DNA from: a virus | Length of the DNA: 26,460 bases | Strand: one strand, 5' to 3' | Virus record (IMG/VR): IMGVR_UViG_3300046454_000269 | Span: 1-26,460 of that record | Shown: one piece after another, positions 21,641 through 26,460 of the stretch | Numbering within the stretch: the first letter of the stretch is position 1 | Layout of the letters: every line of letters starts with the position of its first letter | Translations under genes and position numbers: made by a program | Notes under the pieces: generated by a model | Seen by the model: only the letters and a program-made list of their open reading frames with translations | What the model was told of the DNA's origin: nothing | Databases searched by the model: none

Positions 21641-21831
21641 GTCACCTGATCACCGCCCAGGACGTCGCTGAATGGATCGGAGTCAGCGTCGACACGGTGC
21701 AGCGGTACACCCGGCAGGGTGAGCTACCAGCGTTCAAGCTCCCCGCCGGTTATCGGTACGACCCCGACGACGTGTACGCGTGGCTCGAGAAGCACCGCCC
21801 CCACACGAACGGTGACAAGCAGGGCGAGTAG
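21637..21831 (+). CDS. Excisionase-like HTH protein
   Basis: 64 residues from ATG 21637. ITAQDVAEWIGVSVDTVQRYTRQGELPAFKLPAGYRYDPDDVYAWLEKH is the classic winged HTH of the MerR/excisionase (HTH_17) family. Such small proteins bend DNA to direct the integrase toward excision, or repress. Position one base before the integrase start supports the excisionase call. A GTG at 21631 would add two residues. No separate CI-like repressor was found in the window, so this could also be the lysogeny regulator. Confidence 0.78.
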   Translation: MSHLITAQDVAEWIGVSVDTVQRYTRQGELPAFKLPAGYRYDPDDVYAWLEKHRPHTNGDKQGE

Positions 21832-21832
21832 G

Positions 21833-22921
21833 ATGCCTCCGACCATAAAAAGCCCGGCACCGCTCACACGGCCCGGGCGCGGCACAGGAGGTACAAGCTC
21901 CCATGCACGGCCTACGCTACAAAACCTCGCCGACGCAGCACGGCTGCTGCGCGAATCGGTGAAAGACAACTCGTATCGCGCGACCCCCCTCGGTCTCGAG
22001 GTCGCCCGGTACATCCGCTGGTTCCGTTCCGAGTGGGGCGCCGCCCCCGGCAGCGTCGACAAATACGAGCAAGCACTGGCGCCGCTCGCGCTCTTCTTCG
22101 CCGACCTCGAGCTCACAGATATGGAAGCCCCCGTCGGTGTCGAACGTTTGCGCGAGTGCCTCGACCACTACTGGGGCTCGGTCGAGCCCGCGACCAGGGG
22201 CCGGGTGATCGCGACGTGGCGGTCGTTCTTCGACTGGGCGATCCGCGAGAACCGCGGCATCATCTCGAACCCCGCGAGGGCGTTGAGGATGCCGAAGAAG
22301 CGCGACACCCGCCGCGAACCGTTCCCCGAGAAGTTCGTCCGCCGAGCATTGGCGCAACAGCACGCCTGCGACCGCTGCGGCGTCGTGCTGGTGCTCCTCT
22401 ACGGTGTCCGCCGCGCCGAGCTCGCCGGCGTCCGGTTCCGCCACTTCGACTTCGGCTACCGGCAGCTCTCCCTGGTCGGGAAGGGCGGCAAGGTCCGGGT
22501 GATCCCGATCGTCGAAGAGGAGTTCTGGGTCGACCTCACCAGCCTGGAGCTCGACCTCGGCGGCACAGACATTGCGGCTGACAGGTTCCTGATCTGCCCG
22601 CGCCGCCGCACAGGGATGCACACCTCGTTCTTCCACGGGAAAAGCATGCTCCCCCGGGCGATCGACCGGTGGTGGTACAACCGGCTCGAGGAGGTCGACC
22701 TCGTCCAGCCCGACGCGCGCCGTGACGCGGGGATGCACCGCGGCCGCCACACCGTCGCAACCGAGATCCTCCGCAACACCGGCAACCTCCCAGCGGCGCA
22801 GGAGCTGCTCGGCCACTCGTCGTCGGAGACAACACGGCGGTACTACGCCGGGTTCGACACCCGTGACCTCGAGGCCGTCATCCGCGCCGCCCGCGCCGCG
22901 TCAGGCAACAGCCAGATATGA
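21833..22921 (+). CDS. int: Tyrosine-type integrase (site-specific recombinase)
   Basis: 362 residues from ATG 21833; the open frame upstream reads the HTH gene out of frame. The first 25 residues are basic and disordered and could bind arm sites. A core-binding helical domain follows (SVDKYEQALAPLALFFADLEL to TWRSFFDWAIRENRGIISNPARALRMPKK). The catalytic part has Arg in YGVRRAELAGVR, Lys in VGKGGKVRVIPI, MHRGRH (His and Arg) and LGHSSSETTRRYYAGF with the conserved His and the nucleophile Tyr. The set is complete, so the enzyme should be active. It marks the element as temperate. Confidence 0.92.
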   Translation: MPPTIKSPAPLTRPGRGTGGTSSHARPTLQNLADAARLLRESVKDNSYRATPLGLEVARYIRWFRSEWGAAPGSVDKYEQALAPLALFFADLELTDMEAPVGVERLRECLDHYWGSVEPATRGRVIATWRSFFDWAIRENRGIISNPARALRMPKKRDTRREPFPEKFVRRALAQQHACDRCGVVLVLLYGVRRAELAGVRFRHFDFGYRQLSLVGKGGKVRVIPIVEEEFWVDLTSLELDLGGTDIAADRFLICPRRRTGMHTSFFHGKSMLPRAIDRWWYNRLEEVDLVQPDARRDAGMHRGRHTVATEILRNTGNLPAAQELLGHSSSETTRRYYAGFDTRDLEAVIRAARAASGNSQI

Positions 22922-23074
22922 GTGTAATACAGCTTTCGCTCAACCATGCGGTTCCTGGCGGTTTAAGACAGGAAAGCATAGTTAGGTGTCCCCAGCAACC
23001 CCGTAACCATGCGGGACGCCGCGTAGGCCTAGCGGAGTCCTTTGGCTGTTACAGGCATAAGGCCCGAAAACCAC
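22922..23074. other. Lower-GC intergenic segment, candidate attP
   Basis: Visibly richer in A and T than its surroundings and directly after the integrase. AACCATGCGG occurs twice as direct repeats (22942-22951 and 23005-23014), of suitable size for integrase arm or core sites. A GCCTAGCGGA at 23027-23036 shares ten bases with the start-associated repeats of 24944 and 25385. No tRNA 3' end was recognised, so the core is not identified. Confidence 0.4.
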
Positions 23075-23099
23075 AAAACCCTGCAAATCGCAGGGTTTT
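23075..23099. terminator. Bidirectional intrinsic terminator
   Basis: AAAACCCTGC (23075-23084) pairs perfectly with GCAGGGTTTT (23090-23099) around a five-base loop. A-run and T-run on the two sides serve both strands, closing the integrase transcript and the leftward operon that ends at 23101. Confidence 0.85.
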
Positions 23100-23100
23100 C

Positions 23101-23835
23101 TCAGCTTTCGTAGATCCGGCGGATCAGTTCGTGCAGGAGCCAGGCGCGGCTCTCGTCGGTCGTCGGTCGTTCGAGCAGCCAGCGAAGCTGCTTGCGGATC
23201 GTGCGTGGGTCGAGTGGCCGCCGTTTGTCCTTTCCGAACCCGGCCTGCTCGTCGACGAAGAGCTCGAGCGTCATGAGCAGCTCGTCGCGGCTGCGGCCGC
23301 CGAGATACCGCTCGACCTCCATCGCCATCGTGTGAACCTCCCCGGTCGTCCGCGCAGCCTGGGTCGTCTCGAGCCACGCCTCTCGGCTGTAGCGATAGGT
23401 GCTGCCGTCGACCCGCTCCGCGATCGGTGGCTTCTCAGGATTCGGGGAGTAGCGACCCTGCTCATCGACGAGCAGGGTGCCGTTGAGACGGCGCTGGCCG
23501 AGGAGCTTTCTTATCCGCGACGTCCAGACCTCGCGGGGTGTCCGCGAGAGCCGAACACCCTCCGTCTTCGGCTCTCGAACAGTTCGGCTGTACCACCGAC
23601 GGTTGGACTCGTATTGATCCCTAGCCTTACGCAGGGCGTAGCCCTGGGCGGCGCTCGTCGAGCGGTCCCAGGTGCGAGCGGCAATCGCGTCAGCGTCAAG
23701 TGGCTCGCCGGCCTCATAGAGCACGTCGAAGATGCTCTGCGCCGTCGAGCTCATCCCGCCGCCGGCCTTGCGACGGGCGGGCGTCTGCCCTGGCTCCGCG
23801 ACGACGCGAAGCCAGGGCTCTTCCCGATTGCTCAT
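23101..23835 (-). CDS. Unknown protein coupled to the ParB-like gene
   Basis: 244 residues. After a polar N-terminus, SSTAQSIFDVLYEAGEPLDADAIAARTW resembles a winged-helix DNA-binding segment. The rest is charged and helical, with a Trp/Arg-rich middle (NRRWYSRTVREPKTEGVRL) and a C-terminal LDPRTIRKQLRWLLERP. Its ATG overlaps the stop of the ParB-like gene, so the two are made together. A DNA-binding partner in partition, replication or regulation is possible. Not recognised. Confidence 0.7.
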   Translation of the reverse strand: MSNREEPWLRVVAEPGQTPARRKAGGGMSSTAQSIFDVLYEAGEPLDADAIAARTWDRSTSAAQGYALRKARDQYESNRRWYSRTVREPKTEGVRLSRTPREVWTSRIRKLLGQRRLNGTLLVDEQGRYSPNPEKPPIAERVDGSTYRYSREAWLETTQAARTTGEVHTMAMEVERYLGGRSRDELLMTLELFVDEQAGFGKDKRRPLDPRTIRKQLRWLLERPTTDESRAWLLHELIRRIYES

Positions 23836-24821
23836 GACGCCGCGGGCTCGATCTCAGTCTGCGGGTTCTCAGAGAACGCAAGCAGCACTGCACCAGCGAG
23901 GTCGTTCAGCCGCTTCCACTTCGGCTCGAGGTCAGCACGAAGCGCTGCGGGTGCGAGCTCGCCGGCAGGCACCGTCACGGTTGCGAGGAACGCGTCGATC
24001 TTGCGCCCAGCAGCGGTCGCGGCTTTGGTCAGGTTCTGCTTCTGCGGCGGCGGCCCGGCAGGCGCGAGCTTCGTCCGCGCCTCTTCGATCACCTCGAGCG
24101 CCTGGGCCTCGCTGTGAGTGTTCCCGATCTTCTCGACGAGCTCCTGCACGTCACGAGGCGGCAGCTTCACCGCCGAGACCAGCTGCACCGCTTCCTTGAA
24201 CGGCTCGTCGAGTTTGATGTCCGCGAGCGCACGCTGCGCCGTGGCCGTGACCTTCACCTCGGCGACTCCGGTCCGCTCCGCGGCGTCCTTGAAGCGGGTC
24301 TGACGACGGTAGTTGCGAATCGACTGCGGACTTTTGCCGATCGTCCGGGCGATTGCCTCGTCGGCGTGGCCGTTGCGGATCATCGTTTCGGCCGCGAGGA
24401 ACGCCTCGTCGTCGGTGAGCCTCTTGCCGCCCATCTGGTTCAGCGCCGCGCCGAGCATCGGCCCGTACGACGCCTGCGGCAGCTTCACAAGGTAGACCGG
24501 GAAGGTCTCGACGCCGTTCACGTCGCAGGCGCCCTTGCGGGTGTTGCCGTCGATCAGCCGCCGGTTGTGGGTGGCGACCATCGGCGGGAAGATCGCCCCG
24601 GCCCGCATCTGGATCGCGTACTCGTTCACGTTCTCCTGCGGGGCACGGTGCTCGATCCTCCGCACCTGCGAGTCGTCGTACTCGGTGTCGAGTTTCCGGA
24701 TCGCGAACTCCGGATCGAACTCGAAGTCGATGTTCCATTCGCGAAGCAGACTCTCAGTCCGCATGTCGCGCCGCAGGTCGCTATCGGTCATCAGCTCCTG
24801 CTCCTCAAGGATGGTGGTCAT
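23832..24821 (-). CDS. ParB-like DNA-binding protein
   Basis: 329 residues. The ATG lies at 24819-24821 with AGGAG (plus 24826-24830) just before it. A ParB/sulfiredoxin-like segment appears around 60-115, with IEHRAPQENVNEYAIQMRAGAIFPP and THNRRLIDGNTRKGACDVNG resembling the ParB IDGHRR box. An HTH follows (HADEAIARTIGKSPQSIRNYRRQ, about 152-173). The C-terminus is helical and may dimerise. Roles known for this family are CTP-dependent partition clamps, transcription regulation or nuclease activity. No ParA is in the window. With an integrase present, ParB points either to a regulator or to a plasmid-like maintenance step. The open frame upstream to 24932 is the promoter region. Confidence 0.75.
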   Translation of the reverse strand: MTTILEEQELMTDSDLRRDMRTESLLREWNIDFEFDPEFAIRKLDTEYDDSQVRRIEHRAPQENVNEYAIQMRAGAIFPPMVATHNRRLIDGNTRKGACDVNGVETFPVYLVKLPQASYGPMLGAALNQMGGKRLTDDEAFLAAETMIRNGHADEAIARTIGKSPQSIRNYRRQTRFKDAAERTGVAEVKVTATAQRALADIKLDEPFKEAVQLVSAVKLPPRDVQELVEKIGNTHSEAQALEVIEEARTKLAPAGPPPQKQNLTKAATAAGRKIDAFLATVTVPAGELAPAALRADLEPKWKRLNDLAGAVLLAFSENPQTEIEPAAS

Positions 24822-24834
24822 TACGCTCCTAGGT

Positions 24835-24875
24835 GGCGGGCCGGCCTTCGGCCTCATACCTGGGTCCGGCCCGCC
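24835..24875 (-). promoter_or_regulatory. Hairpin in the ParB-gene 5' leader
   Basis: GGCGGGCCGG (24835-24844) and CCGGCCCGCC (24866-24875) are perfect ten-base complements, with an inner GGCC TTCG GCC hairpin. It lies between the predicted leftward promoter and the ribosome site, 14 bases from the ATG side, so it would fold in the leader mRNA. It could limit translation or bind a regulator. Confidence 0.6.
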
Positions 24876-24890
24876 GTCTGTGTGAGCGGG

Positions 24891-24920
24891 AGCATAAGCC
24901 CGCGGGTGCCGCGGTGTCAA
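24891..24920 (-). promoter_or_regulatory. Leftward promoter of the ParB-like operon
   Basis: On the minus strand TTGACA (plus 24915-24920), an 18-base spacer and TATGCT (plus 24891-24896). The -35 box is a perfect sigma-70-type consensus; the -10 matches four of six. Transcription would start near 24884 and run into the ParB-like gene. Confidence 0.72.
24900..24914. promoter_or_regulatory. Operator-like palindrome inside the promoter spacer
   Basis: CCGCGG-GTG-CCGCGG occupies nearly the whole -35/-10 spacer. A protein bound here would block the promoter, possibly the ParB-like protein acting on its own gene. Confidence 0.55.
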
Positions 24921-24943
24921 GGTGTATTTCACAACCTGCCGCG

Positions 24944-24965
24944 CCTAGCGGAACATAACCAGCGT
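24944..24965 (+). repeat. Start-associated repeat, copy 1 (diverged)
   Basis: 22 bases starting CCTAGCGGA, matching copy 2 at 17 of 22 positions, and ending 13 bases before the GTG start at 24979. Confidence 0.5.
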
Positions 24966-24978
24966 TCGAGGCGGCCAG

Positions 24979-25380
24979 GTGCCAGCTAAGAAGCCCATGT
25001 CGGAGTGGAAGCACGGCACCCGCGGCACCTATATCAACGGCTGCCGCTGCGAGCCCTGCACGCACGCGAACGCGACGTACCTCCGCGACTATTACCACCG
25101 CACCCTTGAGAAGAGCCGCGCGTTCTTCCGTGACCGCTACCACCGCCGCAAGAACCAGCCGGCGGTCGTCGGCAGCTTCGACGACGCCCTCATCCGACGC
25201 GACCATGAGTACAAGAAAGCGGTTGCTGCGGCTACCGGCGAGCTCGCGACCCTCGTCGCGGAGCAGTGCGCCGACGACGTCCGCTGGATCCGGCCCGACC
25301 TCAGGTTGTACGCCCGCCCGTTCGACGAGTCGCACTGGGGCGGGTACGGCGAACCCGACCCGGACTGGGAGCCCGAGTGA
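24979..25380 (+). CDS. Small Cys-containing phage protein (HGTR...GCRCEPC type)
   Basis: 133 residues. The motif HGTRGTYINGCRCEPCTHANATYLRDYYH has three Cys with a His and is often seen in small proteins of actinobacterial phages; it looks like a metal-binding knuckle. A basic helical segment, RAFFRDRYHRRKNQ, follows, then an acidic C-terminus ending in EPDPDWEPE. DNA or RNA binding is likely but not shown. GTG 24979 has GAGGCGG before it (24968-24974). It is the first gene of the rightward group that diverges from the ParB-like operon. The stop overlaps the start of a mini-ORF as GTGA. Confidence 0.72.
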   Translation: MPAKKPMSEWKHGTRGTYINGCRCEPCTHANATYLRDYYHRTLEKSRAFFRDRYHRRKNQPAVVGSFDDALIRRDHEYKKAVAAATGELATLVAEQCADDVRWIRPDLRLYARPFDESHWGGYGEPDPDWEPE

Positions 25381-25418
25381 CCGGCCTAGCGGATCAGAAC
25401 TGGTGTAAACGGCCGTGA
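25377..25418 (+). CDS. 13-residue mini-ORF made by the repeat
   Basis: GTG 25377 overlaps the preceding stop (GTGA) and the frame ends at TGA 25416-25418, which overlaps the next GTG at 25415. The product MTGLADQNWCKRP matches the end of the next gene's protein (ALADPYWCDRP). It is either a coupling leader or a relic of a duplicated gene. Confidence 0.4.
   Translation: MTGLADQNWCKRP
25386..25418 (+). repeat. Start-associated repeat, copy 2
   Basis: 33 bases, 29 identical to 25580-25612. Both copies end in the same GGCCGTGA, in which the stop of one frame and the GTG start of the next gene overlap. Confidence 0.8.
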
Positions 25419-25612
25419 GCCTGCGCGACAAACTTGTCCAGGCTGTCAACAGGAACCCGATCTCCTCAGATGATGCGTGGGCGATCATCCATCGCTGGGA
25501 TCGTCTCGAAGACGCGCTGCGAGACATTGAGAAATACCCCGTCGGGGACGACGGCTACCAGGACGTGGCGCGGGCCGCGCTAGCGGATCCGTACTGGTGT
25601 GACCGGCCGTGA
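25415..25612 (+). CDS. Small unknown protein, 65 residues
   Basis: MSLRDKLVQAVNRNPISSDDAWAIIHRWDRLEDALRDIEKYP forms two or more helices, followed by a short loop and the end AALADPYWCDRP. The last ten codons lie in repeat copy 3. Both ends are GTGA overlaps, so translation is coupled through the group. Not recognised; a small regulator or early-gene product is possible. Confidence 0.62.
   Translation: MSLRDKLVQAVNRNPISSDDAWAIIHRWDRLEDALRDIEKYPVGDDGYQDVARAALADPYWCDRP
25580..25612 (+). repeat. Start-associated repeat, copy 3
   Basis: 33 bases with 29 identities to copy 2. Here it is inside the 3' end of the 65-residue gene and ends at the GTG start of the next gene. Confidence 0.8.
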
Positions 25613-25716
25613 CGGCGGCGCTGATGTTCATGGTCGGCGTCGCGTTCGGCGCCCTCCTGAACGCGTTGTGGACGGACCTGTGGGAGCTGTTCGACCTGTA
25701 CCGCGACGAAAGGTGA
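25609..25716 (+). CDS. 35-residue membrane peptide
   Basis: GTG 25609 overlaps the previous stop; TGA at 25714-25716. The peptide begins VTAALMFMVGVAFGALLNALW, one membrane helix, and ends in a charged DLWELFDLYRDER. Small single-span proteins of this kind often affect superinfection or membrane processes in phages, but nothing specific is known here. Confidence 0.55.
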   Translation: MTAALMFMVGVAFGALLNALWTDLWELFDLYRDER

Positions 25717-25719
25717 CCC

Positions 25720-26460
25720 ATGGCTTCACCGTTGTTCAACGGTGACTTCTCGACCGGTGACGACTCCCAATGGGAAGGAACCGGGAAGAACGGCGGCACC
25801 CAGGACTCCACCTCAAACAAGGACACGACAGCCTGCCATTTCGGCGAGCTCAAGTTCCTCCAGGATCAGTCGGGCCGGCCTGGCTGGTGGGGCCAGTTCA
25901 ACGTGCCCGCGAGCCCGTCGGTGAAGCAGCGCTGCCAGGTGATCACGCATTACGCCCCGATCCGCGTCGACACCGACGAGTACCTCACCCTCCGTGTCCA
26001 TACCGCGGCCGGCTGGACTGACGGGAACCCCGGCTGGCCCGTGCAGATCGTCGAGCCGAACTTTCAGGCGTTGGGGAAAGGGCAGGCGAACTTCACGCTG
26101 CTCCTGAAACCAACCCACATCGGAGTCTCGCTTCTCACCGGCAAGTCGTACGCGTCCGGAACGCCGTACGCGTACGAGTTCCGCTCGAGCACTGACGGGT
26201 CGAACAACAACCTCCCGAAGATGTACGCGGTCCCGAAAGGCCAGTTCATCACCGGGATCGCGTACGAGCTGATCGTTCACATCAGTTGGAAGCTCGACCG
26301 CACCGGCGTCGTCGAGACCTGGTATCGGCCATTGGGCCAGTCCGCGTCGTGGGTTCAGTCGACGTCGCAGCACGGGTTCCCGACACTCCAGACGAACCCG
26401 GACGGCACCTATAAGCCGACGACGCAGGACTGCCTCCAGCTCTACCGGGGCCCGTCGAGC
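25720..26460 (+). CDS. Polysaccharide-lyase/ConA-like protein, 3' end cut off
   Basis: Open for 247 codons to the window edge. It begins MASPLFNGDFSTGDDSQWEG, followed by many Trp, Tyr and Gly residues in beta-strand context (RPGWWGQFNVPASPS, DTDEYLTLRVHTAAGW, ITGIAYELIVHISWKLDRTG, VVETWYRPLGQSASW, CLQLYRGPSS). This order, GDF..G..SQW, then WKLDRTGVVETWYRPLG and a closing LYRG, is typical of the heparin-lyase-like jelly-roll family that degrades or binds polysaccharides. In a phage it could be a tail depolymerase or a cell-surface enzyme. No signal peptide is seen. GAAAGG just before ATG 25720 gives a ribosome site. Catalytic residues cannot be fixed from this fragment. Confidence 0.72.
   Translation, partial: MASPLFNGDFSTGDDSQWEGTGKNGGTQDSTSNKDTTACHFGELKFLQDQSGRPGWWGQFNVPASPSVKQRCQVITHYAPIRVDTDEYLTLRVHTAAGWTDGNPGWPVQIVEPNFQALGKGQANFTLLLKPTHIGVSLLTGKSYASGTPYAYEFRSSTDGSNNNLPKMYAVPKGQFITGIAYELIVHISWKLDRTGVVETWYRPLGQSASWVQSTSQHGFPTLQTNPDGTYKPTTQDCLQLYRGPSS

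Noticed and set aside
22922-23074. tRNA fragment as attachment core
   Set aside because: No TPsiC-arm or CCA-end pattern was found, so attP is left as a candidate region only.
22918-24117. 399-codon plus-strand frame over the ParB-like operon
   Set aside because: It crosses the terminator at 23075-23099 and is antisense to two coupled genes with a good promoter and ribosome site.

Overview
The window is one end-to-end stretch of a temperate, long-tailed (siphovirus-type) bacteriophage or prophage, cut inside a gene at both ends. Base composition is very GC-rich. Start codons include many GTG and some TTG, and most neighbouring genes are joined by 4-base ATGA or GTGA overlaps. This points to an actinobacterial host. 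The secreted minus-strand protein and the polysaccharide-lyase-like protein look like ones found in soil Actinomycetota such as the Thermoleophilia, but that host guess is weak. No ribosomal, tRNA or clear host housekeeping gene is present.

Left part, plus strand, about 1-20976: an almost unbroken morphogenesis and lysis operon. It runs HNH endonuclease (5' cut), large terminase, a small unknown protein, a hexapeptide-repeat acyltransferase, a glycosyltransferase, a small protein, portal, HK97-type prohead protease and major capsid protein, then a hairpin. Next comes an unusual block (6747-10343) inserted between capsid and head-tail connector: a small charged protein, a second glycosyltransferase, four small or beta-rich structural proteins and a Thr/Val/Ala-rich tandem-repeat protein. 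Then follow the connector (fused to an Ig-like N-terminal domain), tail terminator, tail tube, a gp10-like protein, tail assembly chaperones with a -1 frameshift signal, tape measure, an embedded zinc-finger/HTH regulator, tail hub and fibre proteins, an NlpC/P60-type endolysin, a holin-like protein and a 22-residue membrane peptide.

Middle, about 20973-23100: a minus-strand secreted protein (a possible lysogenic-conversion cargo gene), a regulatory region with two inverted repeats, a small leader ORF translationally coupled to an excisionase-like HTH protein, a tyrosine integrase, a lower-GC candidate attP segment and a bidirectional terminator.

Right part, 23101-26460: a leftward pair (ParB-like protein and an unknown partner) driven by a near-consensus promoter with an internal operator-like palindrome. 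Divergent from it is a rightward group of small genes (Cys-rich HGTR-type protein, a 13-codon mini-ORF, a 65-residue protein and a 35-residue membrane peptide). They are marked by a repeated start-associated motif. The window ends inside a polysaccharide-lyase/ConA-like protein.

Most noteworthy: the glycan-modifying set around the capsid genes; the tandem-repeat protein with a 59-residue three-part super-repeat, preceded by a large RNA-hairpin-forming palindrome and an in-frame stop; the repeated start-associated motif with its mini-ORF; and the frameshift signal at C CCC CCA (13405-13411).
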